IMG/VR virus record: IMGVR_UViG_3300042691_038416 | Coordinates: 1-64,000 of that record | Strand: one strand, 5' to 3' | Length of the DNA stretch: 64,000 bases | Origin: a virus | Shown here: positions 9,379-17,958 of the stretch, one piece after another | Layout: each line of letters starts with the position of its first letter | Numbering within the stretch: the stretch's first letter is position 1 | Notes under the pieces: generated by a model | What the model saw: the letters and a program-made list of their open reading frames with translations, nothing else | Databases searched by the model: none | Told to the model about the DNA's origin: nothing | Program-made: the position numbers and the translations under genes

Positions 9379-9606
9379 TTAAGATTTATTTTTCTTTTTA
9401 TCTGTTTCTATAGCTTTAACTAATTCACGTTGTTTTTCTAATTCAGTTTCTTGTAATTGCATTTGAATTGATTGTATTTCATGTTCAAGTTTTAACTGTA
9501 GATTAGCTATTATTTTGGCGTCTTTACCTGAAATAGTAATTACATCTAAAGATTGTCTTAAAAGTTGAATCTCACTTAAAGTAAGATCAATTGAAAATAT
9601 ATCCAT
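9379..9606 (-). CDS. Small helical protein, paralogue 1 of a tandem pair
   Basis: This 75-aa protein has the pattern LSEIQLLRQSLDVITISGKD followed by NLQLKLEHEIQ and a Lys-rich coiled-coil tail. The next gene upstream has the same spaced pattern (LELIIQLLRQANIKGEH, then NLVVKLQNQ), so the two look like tandem duplicates. Being inside a fibre cluster, a fibre chaperone role like T4 gp57A is possible but unproven. Confidence 0.65.
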   Translation of the reverse strand: MDIFSIDLTLSEIQLLRQSLDVITISGKDAKIIANLQLKLEHEIQSIQMQLQETELEKQRELVKAIETDKKKNKS

Positions 9607-9610
9607 AACT

Positions 9611-9799
9611 TTATTGTTCTAATTTAGATTGTTCTGTATGTTGATTTTGTAATTTTACTACTAAATTGTAGAAAATTTCAATATGTTCTCCTTTAATATT
9701 AGCTTGTCTTAATAATTGAATTATTAATTCTAATTCTTGAGAATTTAATTTATTAGGATCTTCACCAGGAGATTTTTTAATAATATCTAATAACGCCAT
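9611..9799 (-). CDS. Small helical protein, paralogue 2 of a tandem pair
   Basis: This 62-aa protein shares the ExxxIxxLLRQ-x-x-I-x-G and N-L-x-x-K-L pattern with the adjacent 75-aa gene 4 nt downstream. No signal peptide or membrane segment. The function is unknown; a chaperone or assembly factor for the surrounding fibres is an inference from context. Confidence 0.6.
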   Translation of the reverse strand: MALLDIIKKSPGEDPNKLNSQELELIIQLLRQANIKGEHIEIFYNLVVKLQNQHTEQSKLEQ

Positions 9800-9818
9800 A
9801 ACTTAATTATATGAAATT

Positions 9819-10742
9819 TTAAGACCAAATCCAAATAGATTCATCAGAAGTATTTACAAACATATTTCCATATCCACTAGTACCTCCATATGTTGGATTA
9901 CCAGATGGAGTTCCAGCTGAAGCTGATACAGAAACAAGCCAACTATTAGGCGTAGCAGTAGTATCCCCAGATGCTACCCCAGGAGCTACTGACCATCTAG
10001 ATATTCCTCCGTCATAGAATAAAGATTCACCTGTTCCAGCAGCACTAGTTTGAATTATAATACCACCATCAGCAGCACTTGTAGAGCCAGAAGATAATAA
10101 AATAAATTTATCTGTAACTAATAAATTAGATGAGCTTACTGTTGTTGTAGTACCATTAACTTGAAGATTACCTCCAATTATTACTGTAGAGCCATCATCT
10201 GTGATAGTTGAATTAGCAAATGCTGTACCAGTCCATTTAGTCACAGTATTTGTACTTAATGCGCTTGCTCCTGATACAGAGACAGTTACTGCTGCTCCTT
10301 CAGACGCAGCGGCTATAGTAGTAATACCTGTACTATTCGCTACACTAGCAACATAATTTCCAGTTGTATCTGTACCTAAAGCTACTGAGTCTGGTTGTAT
10401 TGTTGCTACTCCAGAGCCATTAATTAATATATCACCGCTAACTCCAGCCCAAGAAGCTGAGCTAAATTGAGACACTGTAGCGTATTTATTTGCTCCATCA
10501 TTAACAAATACTTGTGTTGTACCTAATATTGGTGTTAATTGAGTTGATGGAAATGTAGCTGTTACACCAGTTAAATTACTACCATCACCTTTAAATGATC
10601 CAGTGAATGAACCTGTTAAAAATGTTGTTGATTGTGCTGTTGTTATTTGTTGGTTAGTTCCAACTAAAATAGCTGTACTAGCTGTGACTGCTGTTAAATG
10701 TGCTTGTGATCCTGATACTACTACTTTCTTCCAAGTTGCCAT
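9819..10742 (-). CDS. Tail-fibre-like protein with WKK-VSGS anchor (307 aa)
   Basis: It starts MATWKKVVVSGSQAHLTAV, the same anchor as the 249-aa fibre. The body is a Thr/Ser/Ala beta-repeat region (LTGSFTGSFKGDGSNLTGV; NTVTKWTGTAFANST; LLVTDKFILLSSGS) and the protein ends in a compact FVNTSDESIWIWS tip. This is typical of trimeric phage fibres. A class A motif precedes it. Confidence 0.78.
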   Translation of the reverse strand: MATWKKVVVSGSQAHLTAVTASTAILVGTNQQITTAQSTTFLTGSFTGSFKGDGSNLTGVTATFPSTQLTPILGTTQVFVNDGANKYATVSQFSSASWAGVSGDILINGSGVATIQPDSVALGTDTTGNYVASVANSTGITTIAAASEGAAVTVSVSGASALSTNTVTKWTGTAFANSTITDDGSTVIIGGNLQVNGTTTTVSSSNLLVTDKFILLSSGSTSAADGGIIIQTSAAGTGESLFYDGGISRWSVAPGVASGDTTATPNSWLVSVSASAGTPSGNPTYGGTSGYGNMFVNTSDESIWIWS

Positions 10743-10774
10743 TCTTAACGTTTTTAAAGATTATTTTTATTTTA

Positions 10775-10784
10775 TTATAAATAT
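10775..10784 (-). promoter_or_regulatory. Class A late-type motif
   Basis: Sense strand ATATATTTATAATAAAATA, about 33 nt before the 307-aa fibre gene. Confidence 0.55.
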
Positions 10785-10785
10785 A

Positions 10786-11601
10786 TTAATATCCGAGATA
10801 AAAATCAGTACCATCAAAATATATACCACCAGCTATTGAGATTGGAGGTGAAGGAAAGATACCTAAAACTGTAACTCCAGATCCTGTTACTGTTAGTACA
10901 GAAGAAGATCCAGATTTAATTATTAAAGAGGAAGCTCCATTTTGATTTAAAATATCTAAACTACCAGTTATTATAACATTTTGAACTAGAGAATTAACAT
11001 AAGAAGCAGTTGAAGCATTAACTGCTAATACTGAATTACTAGACCAACTCGCTGTACCAAATAAACTACTAGTTATTCCACCAACATTTAATTGATTTGT
11101 AGATGGAGTATAAGAAAAACTAGTATCTAAATAAGGAACCATTTGTCCAGCATCATCAACGATAACTGGATAAAATAAAGATGCGGTTGTACTAGCATCT
11201 AATACATTAATTTTATTTGAAATTTCAGAGTGACTAGCTGAAAGTGCGTAACTAGCTGATAAAGAATTTCCTGAGAAGTAGGAAGCTGTTAGAGCATTAG
11301 TGGACCAACTTGATGTTCCTGTTAGAGGACCTATAAATGATCCATTAAAAGATCCGGTACCTATTAAAGTAGTACCATTATATGTTAATACAGGAACTCC
11401 TCCAAAAGTATTAGAATTATTATATTGAATTTGAGTATTAGAACCACCAGGAGTACCTCCCCCACCCCCACCATTCATAGCATAAGAGGAGGTTAAAGCA
11501 TAACTTGCACTTACAGATAATGAAGCTGATACTGCTCGTTGAGCTTTGATGGCTTCATTGACTACAACTTTAGATATTACTTTTTTACTATATCCAGCCA
11601 T
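10786..11601 (-). CDS. Tail-fibre-like protein (271 aa)
   Basis: It starts MAGYSKKVISKVVVNEAIK and then has long Ser/Ala/Tyr repeats (SASYALTSSYAM, GTSSWSTNALTASYF, GTASWSSNSVLAV), a Gly-rich hinge and NTQIQYNNSNTFGG. The repeats match pieces of the neighbouring fibre genes, indicating module exchange or duplication. Its start overlaps the stop of the 74-aa gene by one base. Confidence 0.75.
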   Translation of the reverse strand: MAGYSKKVISKVVVNEAIKAQRAVSASLSVSASYALTSSYAMNGGGGGGTPGGSNTQIQYNNSNTFGGVPVLTYNGTTLIGTGSFNGSFIGPLTGTSSWSTNALTASYFSGNSLSASYALSASHSEISNKINVLDASTTASLFYPVIVDDAGQMVPYLDTSFSYTPSTNQLNVGGITSSLFGTASWSSNSVLAVNASTASYVNSLVQNVIITGSLDILNQNGASSLIIKSGSSSVLTVTGSGVTVLGIFPSPPISIAGGIYFDGTDFYLGY

Positions 11602-11825
11602 TAAAGTTCTCTCATGTAAATTAGAAAGTCTTCTATTACAATTTTATGTTCAGGAGAAGCACTCTTAAATGCTTCAATTATAATTTGGTTTTGATCTTTT
11701 TTACCTTCTGTTATGAGCTGTCTCATAGGCTTTAAAGCAGATTCAGCTAATAATAAATCAGAACCATCATAGTCTGATAGATCATTAAGGTATAATTCTA
11801 TTACTTTATTTAGATAAGCACTCAT
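11601..11825 (-). CDS. Unknown small acidic helical protein (74 aa)
   Basis: MSAYLNKVIELYLNDLSDYD opens a short, probably all-helical protein with no recognised domain. It is sandwiched between a DUF6884-like gene (20-nt overlap) and a fibre gene (1-nt overlap), so it is translated as part of this unit. Confidence 0.6.
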   Translation of the reverse strand: MSAYLNKVIELYLNDLSDYDGSDLLLAESALKPMRQLITEGKKDQNQIIIEAFKSASPEHKIVIEDFLIYMREL

Positions 11826-12288
11826 AAATCATATTTTTTACTTTATTAAACAATTCATTTAATTTACTTATCTGAGAATTTAACCATTTTAATCGTTCTC
11901 CTAAGCGTTTTCCTTCCATTGGAGTTTCCATATTTGATTCTGGGATATAGGATTTAAATGGTTTTAAATATTCATTTCCAGTTAAGAATATAAATTTATC
12001 TTTATTTAAATTAAGACCAGCAGATTTCATTTGTTTTACTGTTTCTTCTCCCCATTTTTCTTTTTCATCTGATGGCATTTCCTTAAGAGTTTTATCATAA
12101 GGTGCCAATTCTTTGTTTAAAGGAACTAAATGGTGTTTAGCTGATAATATAAACATTTTATCAGGATTAAGTGATTTACCAAATTCTAATGTTTTTCTGA
12201 ACATAGGAGAAGCGGAGTAGAGCTCCTGCGCGGGAGCCCTATGATCCAATTTAGATTTAGTACAACTTAAAAGTACAATCTTGGCCAT
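11806..12288 (-). CDS. DUF6884-like protein
   Basis: The N-terminal LLSCTKSKLDHRAPAQELY, then FILSAKHHLVPL and LAPYDKTL are the pattern I associate with the DUF6884 family found in phages and bacteria. It has conserved Ser-Cys-x-x-x-K and His-His sites, but the biochemical role is not known to me. The C-terminal 40 residues form a coiled-coil-like helix. A class A motif precedes it by about 12 nt. Confidence 0.7.
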   Translation of the reverse strand: MAKIVLLSCTKSKLDHRAPAQELYSASPMFRKTLEFGKSLNPDKMFILSAKHHLVPLNKELAPYDKTLKEMPSDEKEKWGEETVKQMKSAGLNLNKDKFIFLTGNEYLKPFKSYIPESNMETPMEGKRLGERLKWLNSQISKLNELFNKVKNMIYECLSK

Positions 12289-12301
12289 TTAAAATATTTT
12301 G

Positions 12302-12311
12302 TTATAAATAT
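12302..12311 (-). promoter_or_regulatory. Class A late-type motif
   Basis: Sense strand AATATTTATAACAAAATATT ends about 12 nt before the DUF6884-like gene. It touches the stop of the preceding 338-aa gene. Confidence 0.55.
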
Positions 12312-13327
12312 TAGACAGGCACTATTTCTTTAATTATTTCTGATTTATATAAAGCGTTTAAATGAATTTTCATACACTGGCTAAATATAATTTTATATTC
12401 TGGACATTTTTCTAGTATTTTTTGTATTATTGCAAAATGTGTACTTACTTTATAAGTCCAGCAGTCAAAATATGTTCGCTCTAAATTTAGACGTTTATAT
12501 ACAGCATGATAATTTTTATTATCTGATTTAGTTAGTAATTTTTCAAACACACTAGCTAAAAATAGAATATATGGTCTAGATTGATCATATTCACAATTTG
12601 CTATAATTTCTCTAGCTATTTTAGTATTACCTTCATCAGTACTATTCAACATGTTATATAATGTCTCATAGATTTCTAAATCAATAACTGTATCTTTATT
12701 AATTTCTTTGTCTATAGATGAGTCAAGAACAACATGTAAATTATATTTTTCTATATTTTCAAATAATTCAATTATAAATTCTATGTTATCACATACTTTT
12801 TTATGACCATGATCTCTTTTAATTGGAAAACCTTCTATTTGAGGATGATTACTAAATTGTTTAAAATCACCAGAATGTTTTATAATGTTTTCACTTTCTG
12901 TATAGAAAAATAAAGTATCTGAGTATCCATTAGTTTTATTATATGCCCAATTATCTCTACCAAAATATTTATTTTTATCTTTTTGTATTTCTTTAGCTGG
13001 GATAAGTGTATATATTTTATTTTTTTCAGTTTTAAAACTGTTTAAAAAATCCTTATCAATAATAATAGTATCTATTTTATCCCACTTTCTAGCTTTTTTA
13101 ATATTCAATTTATTTTCTTGAATATGATTTTTTAATTTATAAACTGGATAATTTGATATTGGAGATAAATAAATTGTAGAGTTATCTTTAAGTTTATTAT
13201 CTTTATTTTTTTCACAAAGTTTATTATACTTAGTTAAAATTTCTTTAGTTAGAAATCCAGCTGTTAATGAGTAATTAATACTATATTTTGATGTGTTCCA
13301 ATTAGCGGAATATATTTCTCTATACAT
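12311..13327 (-). CDS. Unknown protein co-transcribed with AAA+ ATPase (338 aa)
   Basis: This is a Lys/Asn/Ile-rich soluble protein with no recognised motif. It follows the MoxR-like ATPase by 2 nt and so shares its class B promoter. Because MoxR ATPases usually act with a substrate or adaptor, it may be a partner of the ATPase and the VWA protein. This is inferred from context alone. Confidence 0.7.
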   Translation of the reverse strand: MYREIYSANWNTSKYSINYSLTAGFLTKEILTKYNKLCEKNKDNKLKDNSTIYLSPISNYPVYKLKNHIQENKLNIKKARKWDKIDTIIIDKDFLNSFKTEKNKIYTLIPAKEIQKDKNKYFGRDNWAYNKTNGYSDTLFFYTESENIIKHSGDFKQFSNHPQIEGFPIKRDHGHKKVCDNIEFIIELFENIEKYNLHVVLDSSIDKEINKDTVIDLEIYETLYNMLNSTDEGNTKIAREIIANCEYDQSRPYILFLASVFEKLLTKSDNKNYHAVYKRLNLERTYFDCWTYKVSTHFAIIQKILEKCPEYKIIFSQCMKIHLNALYKSEIIKEIVPV

Positions 13328-13329
13328 AA

Positions 13330-14532
13330 TTATTTAGTTAAGAATTTTAGAAGCGTTTTGTTTAACATTAATGATTTAAACGCTGATGAGTTACCATTAT
13401 AAATTGATTTAACTATACTATATTTCAAATCAACTGCGAATAAATCTTCATTCATTAGAAACGCTAAACGATCAATCATTCCTTTTTCAATCTTACTAGT
13501 TTTAGCATAAAACAAACTATAGTTAATAAGACGTGTTGATAAAATTGAAGCTAAATCTGCTCTATACTTATCACCTTTACCAATAATTCCTTTAAGTGTA
13601 TTTAAAACATATTCTTCACTTTCATGGAATAAGATATCTTCAGGTGAAATCATCTTATCTAACTTATTATTAATAAACATTGTAAATAATGTTGTAAATT
13701 CAGGCCCAACTGATCCTTCTCCAATCATTTGTATCAAACCTAAATTAGATTCAAATGATTTAATTGATGAAATAGCATTAAAAAATGTTGTAATACTTCT
13801 TGAGTTAGTATTTGTTGATACTAGTTCTGGATGTTTTAATAAGAAGTTAATACATCGACCATCAATTTGATTTTCTTCAGCCCACACACTCCAACATTTG
13901 ATATCAAATTTTAAATCAACAGTAATAAATCGAGTGCGTTGAGCGTTATCTATACTATTAACTAAATATTCTCCATTATCAGGATTACTTGTTAATATAA
14001 TATGCCAATCTTTAGGTAACTTCCAACTAATATATTCTTGACGATCAATTAGTTCCATCACAGCTTGTATAAACCTGATATCAGCGCGATTCCAATCATC
14101 TAATAATAGTACACCACCATTTTCTTTACCTGAGATCCATTCAGGTGGACAATAGCTCATTCGATTACGACCTGTAGTCATCCATCCTTTTTTATGAAAA
14201 TCTTCTACTGCGTGTTCATCAACCCATCCTTTTTGTGTTTGACTTTCCATTTCAAATTGACGAATTGGAAAACCAACCAAATCACCTAATTCTTCAATTT
14301 GGGCGAGATTCAATTTAACAAAATTAAATCCTAACTCATCTTTTAATTGAACAATAGATGATGTTTTACCAATACCTGAATCTCCTACAATTTCAACTGC
14401 TACTGGCGGTTTGTTATTTTCTTGTAGGTAACGATTGTTGTTAACAATGTGACGTAAGAAATCTTTTGCTTCATTAATGTTTAATGAAACACGCTGTGTT
14501 GTTGATTTTGATGATGTTTTTGCTTTAGCCAT
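13330..14532 (-). CDS. MoxR-like AAA+ ATPase
   Basis: Walker A is GDSGIGKTSS (residues 50-59), Walker B GGVLLLDDWNRAD (near 139-151), with sensor-1-like ILTSNPDNGEYLV and an arginine region NAQRTRFI. These fit the MoxR/dynein-related AAA+ group that remodels protein or metal complexes with VWA-domain partners. The metallopeptidase/VWA gene is encoded directly upstream, supporting a MoxR-VWA pair. A class B promoter with a consensus spacer is present. Confidence 0.85.
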   Translation of the reverse strand: MAKAKTSSKSTTQRVSLNINEAKDFLRHIVNNNRYLQENNKPPVAVEIVGDSGIGKTSSIVQLKDELGFNFVKLNLAQIEELGDLVGFPIRQFEMESQTQKGWVDEHAVEDFHKKGWMTTGRNRMSYCPPEWISGKENGGVLLLDDWNRADIRFIQAVMELIDRQEYISWKLPKDWHIILTSNPDNGEYLVNSIDNAQRTRFITVDLKFDIKCWSVWAEENQIDGRCINFLLKHPELVSTNTNSRSITTFFNAISSIKSFESNLGLIQMIGEGSVGPEFTTLFTMFINNKLDKMISPEDILFHESEEYVLNTLKGIIGKGDKYRADLASILSTRLINYSLFYAKTSKIEKGMIDRLAFLMNEDLFAVDLKYSIVKSIYNGNSSAFKSLMLNKTLLKFLTK

Positions 14533-14556
14533 AACTTTTATTTTTTATTTAGATTA

Positions 14557-14585
14557 AATATATGATTTAAAATCCTGGAATCCGA
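14557..14585 (-). promoter_or_regulatory. Class B bipartite promoter
   Basis: TCGGATTCC, 12 nt, CATATATT on the minus strand before the MoxR-like gene. It begins 2 nt after the stop of the VWA gene. Confidence 0.72.
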
Positions 14586-14586
14586 A

Positions 14587-15759
14587 CTATTGGATTTTAA
14601 TTATATTTCCCCAATTTAATTCTTTAACAGTTTCTATATCTGATCCATTTGATGATAATACTATCAACATAGGTTTAAAAGTAGTAGTTGATTTTTCAGG
14701 AATATATCCGTCTGTTAATATAATCAAACTATTATATTGTCTATGTTCATTAAAATATTTTACAAATGGATTCATATCTGTACCTCCTCTACCAGTTACA
14801 GTTTTAGGTACTTTACCATCATATTCATAAACATTATGTACACTAGCATCTCCTTCAGCTATAGTAATACTAATGCCTGTTTTATGCATATGATTAATTT
14901 CGTTAAAAAATTCTAATATGTCCTTATCACTAACTGAACCGGATGTGTCAATTCCTACTAATACATGTTTTTTAGGTTTAATTTTTAATGCTGGATTAGA
15001 TGGAAATCGTTTATTATATTTTCGTCTTGTTTTTTTAGTATATACTTTACTTGATGAGCCAAAAAATCTTCTAAAATATCCTTTCCAATCATATGATGGA
15101 GGTGTGACTTCAAGTAATTCATCAATATATGATTTAAGTTCAGATGGTACAAAACCCATATCTTTAGATGATTCTAAAACTTGTTTTACTTGATGTCTTA
15201 ATTGTGCTTCAGCTAATTTCTTATCAGCATCAGATAAATCATCAAATTCTTTCCATGTTGGATGTAATCCATCACCTTCACCTCTTAAAGCATCCATTAA
15301 ATCTTTTAAGGTCTTACAGGAGCATTCATCAAGTGATTTTTGTAATAGTCTATAATACTCTCTAGCACCAGCTTTTAATGGTAAATTAAGTTCAGGAAAT
15401 GAAGTTGGTAATAAAATATCAGGTGATGGATAATAATCAGGCGTTAAATACTGATTAATTTCAATATCCATAGCTACATTTGCTAATTCATGGTCTGGAA
15501 AATCATCTTTAAATGTTAGATGACCAAAACATATATGAAGTAATTCATGTTTAAATAAACCAATTTTTTTCTTATCTGTGTCTAAACTATTCCAAAATTC
15601 TTCATTTACTGCTAATTGGTAGTTAATTCCATTCTTACATACTCCAGCAGTAGGAACATCTTGTCTAATTACTTTATTTAGTGTTGATAAAAATACACCA
15701 TAAAATGGTTCACTAAACATTAATTGTTTTCCAATTTTGGAAAGATCATCGTGTATCAT
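14587..15759 (-). CDS. DUF2201-type putative metallopeptidase with VWA domain
   Basis: Residues 71-80 are HELLHICFGH, a zinc-type HExxH helix, followed by NVAMDIEINQYL, typical of the putative metallopeptidase family (DUF2201). The C-terminal part has a MIDAS-like VWA motif, VGIDTSGSVSD (271-275 is DTSGS), and the threonine/aspartate site GRGGTDMNP. Such proteins partner with MoxR ATPases; the ATPase gene follows directly. The target is unknown. Confidence 0.85.
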   Translation of the reverse strand: MIHDDLSKIGKQLMFSEPFYGVFLSTLNKVIRQDVPTAGVCKNGINYQLAVNEEFWNSLDTDKKKIGLFKHELLHICFGHLTFKDDFPDHELANVAMDIEINQYLTPDYYPSPDILLPTSFPELNLPLKAGAREYYRLLQKSLDECSCKTLKDLMDALRGEGDGLHPTWKEFDDLSDADKKLAEAQLRHQVKQVLESSKDMGFVPSELKSYIDELLEVTPPSYDWKGYFRRFFGSSSKVYTKKTRRKYNKRFPSNPALKIKPKKHVLVGIDTSGSVSDKDILEFFNEINHMHKTGISITIAEGDASVHNVYEYDGKVPKTVTGRGGTDMNPFVKYFNEHRQYNSLIILTDGYIPEKSTTTFKPMLIVLSSNGSDIETVKELNWGNIIKIQ

Positions 15760-15776
15760 AACTTTTATTTTTATTA

Positions 15777-15805
15777 AATATAAGAGAAAAGGCTCGGTAA
15801 TCCGA
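15777..15805 (-). promoter_or_regulatory. Class B promoter nested in a terminator
   Basis: TCGGATTAC, 12 nt, CTTATATT on the minus strand. The upstream box is the loop side and descending arm of the terminator stem of the preceding gene. Confidence 0.7.
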
Positions 15806-15809
15806 GCCT
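15785..15809 (-). terminator. Rho-independent terminator
   Basis: Stem AGGCTCGG/CCGAGCCT with an ATTA-type loop followed by TTTTCTCTT, directly after the 224-aa gene. Confidence 0.85.
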
Positions 15810-15814
15810 CTTAT

Positions 15815-16489
15815 TTACTTAATTTTTTGTAATCTTCGATATACTTCATGAAGTGGTTCTTCACTTAATGCTCTATTTATTCTAGAGAGTAATGGATCTT
15901 CACCACTTGGTTTTCGACCGCGTTTAGATAAACCTAAAGCTTTTGCTTTTAATTTAGCTACTTGATCAGCAGTAAGTGTTTCTGTTTGTCCACCACTTTT
16001 AGGTATAACATATGTAATTTCCTCTTCAGAAGGTACATAATTTGGATCAGTTATCCAACGTTGCTTTAATAATCTTTCAACTCCTTCTCTACTTGTATCA
16101 CTTGCTTTTCTACCTTTTTTACCTGGAGTTTCAGGTTTTACTTTTTTAGGAATAGCGGTTTCTGCTTTATCTGCTATGACACCACTAGCAATAAGTTCCT
16201 TAACTTGAGGACCAAATCTAGTGTTTTTCATGTTTAAGATTTGGGCTAAACCTTTAACAAAATTTCCTGTATTTGGATCTTTATATCCCAATCTAGTCAT
16301 ATCATAATCAGTAGCACCTTCAATAGCTGTAATTATTTTAACAACATAGTTGTCTTCTGGGTATAATCTTTTAATTTTAGCTGCTTTTTCAGGATTAACT
16401 ATAACTAATCCTTTACCAAGACGGTCTTCAGATATAGTTATTTCTTCTCTAACAATACTTCTAATTATTTGAACTAGTTTATTTGCCAT
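15815..16489 (-). CDS. KEEI-leader protein with AT-hook-like motifs
   Basis: The leader is LVQIIRSIVREEITISE, after which a basic domain follows. Two short AT-hook-like sites, KKGRKAS and KRGRKPSG, lie near residues 124 and 195, suggesting contact with AT-rich DNA. The middle region (residues about 40-100) has a globular, unknown fold. Class A motif 16 nt upstream and a strong terminator mark it as a single-gene late unit. A DNA-binding internal virion protein is inferred. Confidence 0.75.
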   Translation of the reverse strand: MANKLVQIIRSIVREEITISEDRLGKGLVIVNPEKAAKIKRLYPEDNYVVKIITAIEGATDYDMTRLGYKDPNTGNFVKGLAQILNMKNTRFGPQVKELIASGVIADKAETAIPKKVKPETPGKKGRKASDTSREGVERLLKQRWITDPNYVPSEEEITYVIPKSGGQTETLTADQVAKLKAKALGLSKRGRKPSGEDPLLSRINRALSEEPLHEVYRRLQKIK

Positions 16490-16504
16490 TTAAGTAATAT
16501 TTTA

Positions 16505-16514
16505 TTATAAATAT
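16505..16514 (-). promoter_or_regulatory. Class A late-type motif
   Basis: Sense strand AATATTTATAATAAAATATT, 16 nt before the 224-aa KEEI-leader gene. Confidence 0.55.
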
Positions 16515-16523
16515 TATTAAATT

Positions 16524-17828
16524 TTAAGAAAGCAATGACTCAGCAACATATATACCTTGTGCTCCACTAACAGTAATACCACGAGCACTTAAAGCATCTC
16601 CTACAAAATGTACATTAGGATAGTCAGTTAATGATAAATTGTTATAATTTACTAATGGTTCAGGACTTAAATATTTTACCTCAGGCATATATATACCCCA
16701 ATCATCTCCCATTTCTGGAAATACAATTTGCATTTCTGTAATGAAGTCTTCAATATATTGAGCGTATTCTTCACCTAATGCTTCAAATAATGGTTCCATT
16801 GTATCTACTTGAATTGCTGATACTGTATTTCCTTCAGATGTTAAAGCTGGTGTACGAGTACGATTAGGTGAGTAATAAGTACCGGTACCATCAATTTGTA
16901 ATTTTTTAACTGCTTCTCTACTCCATTTAAATGGATCTTCAATACCTTTGATTTCCATTAAAATACCAAAGTTAGTCATATCATTTCTAAATTGTTCACC
17001 TTTTTTAGCGTGACCATTATAAGTAATATCACCATATGTTTCTTCAACAGCTACATATGCTGCGTTATTGTTTGTACAAAACGAACGTAATGATACTTTA
17101 TCAAATTTCTTATATAATTTGAAATCATAACTTACATCAATTAATTTTTGGAAATATTTTTGTGGTGCTTCAAAACGTACTCCAATTTGAACTGATTTAG
17201 GCTCAGTTGGTAATTTATATTCATTTGATAGTGATTGAGCAAAGTCAATACCACTTTTACCTACTGCGAAGATTAATTTATCATAATGTGCTCTAAAGTC
17301 ATCATCTTGTCCTTTTTTAAGCCATAGATATTCATTATTAAAATCAATTTCTACTACTTCAGTATTCCATCTAAATTTAACACCTTTATCAATTAAATAT
17401 GAATACCATGCTTTAGCAATTTCATGCAAATAGTTTGAACCAATATGCCATACCGGGAATAATCTTAATCCAAAATATGGTTTAATGAATTCAGGTTCTT
17501 CTTGTGGATCAGAACAAAATATTTCTTCTGGTTTAGGATGGAAACGTCTAAAATTACTAATAACTTGATCCATTAATTCCATTGCTTTATCCTCACCACA
17601 GTATTTACTTAATACTCCTCCAATTGCTGTATGGTAAGTTAATTTACCATCACTCCACCCTCCAGCTCCTAACATACCTGTCATTACTTCTTCAGGTAAA
17701 CGATTGTGTGGGTCATTTCCTTTATCTATAATGGTAATACATTCTCCTGGGTATCCATTATCAACTAATTTAGTAGCAGCATTAATACCTGCCACACCAG
17801 CACCTACAATTACTATTCTTTTGTACAT
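16524..17828 (-). CDS. FAD-dependent dehydrogenase (COG2509-like)
   Basis: This 434-aa flavoprotein has an N-terminal dinucleotide fold IVIVGAGVAGINAA, the family signature GAGGWSDGKL near residue 60, and a C-terminal FAD-binding site VHFVGDALSARGITVSGA. These fit the COG2509 family of NAD(P)/FAD-dependent dehydrogenases; the substrate is unknown. The ORF can be extended upstream by 27 codons, but that stretch is the terminator and class B promoter, so I use the ATG at MYKRIVIV. It is an unusual metabolic gene in a phage. Confidence 0.88.
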   Translation of the reverse strand: MYKRIVIVGAGVAGINAATKLVDNGYPGECITIIDKGNDPHNRLPEEVMTGMLGAGGWSDGKLTYHTAIGGVLSKYCGEDKAMELMDQVISNFRRFHPKPEEIFCSDPQEEPEFIKPYFGLRLFPVWHIGSNYLHEIAKAWYSYLIDKGVKFRWNTEVVEIDFNNEYLWLKKGQDDDFRAHYDKLIFAVGKSGIDFAQSLSNEYKLPTEPKSVQIGVRFEAPQKYFQKLIDVSYDFKLYKKFDKVSLRSFCTNNNAAYVAVEETYGDITYNGHAKKGEQFRNDMTNFGILMEIKGIEDPFKWSREAVKKLQIDGTGTYYSPNRTRTPALTSEGNTVSAIQVDTMEPLFEALGEEYAQYIEDFITEMQIVFPEMGDDWGIYMPEVKYLSPEPLVNYNNLSLTDYPNVHFVGDALSARGITVSGAQGIYVAESLLS

Positions 17829-17850
17829 ATGTTTTTTTATCTTATAATTA

Positions 17851-17879
17851 AATATATTTAAATTTTTCTTGTAAGCCAA
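17851..17879 (-). promoter_or_regulatory. Class B bipartite promoter
   Basis: TTGGCTTAC, 12 nt, AATATATT on the minus strand, before the FAD dehydrogenase. It starts right after the terminator. Confidence 0.75.
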
Positions 17880-17881
17880 AT

Positions 17882-17907
17882 AAAAAGGCCCACCTAAAGG
17901 GTGGGCC
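17882..17907 (-). terminator. Rho-independent terminator
   Basis: Stem GGCCCACC/GGTGGGCC followed by TTTTTATTT after the secreted-protein gene. Confidence 0.88.
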
Positions 17908-17958
17908 ACTACTCCTATAAATTTTACTCTCGAATAGGTAATGAATCTATTCTATAAA

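Noticed and set aside
16524-17909. Longer start (27 extra codons) for the FAD dehydrogenase
   Set aside because: The extra codons cross the terminator stem of the upstream gene and a consensus class B promoter. MYKRIVIVGAG is the natural N terminus of the family.
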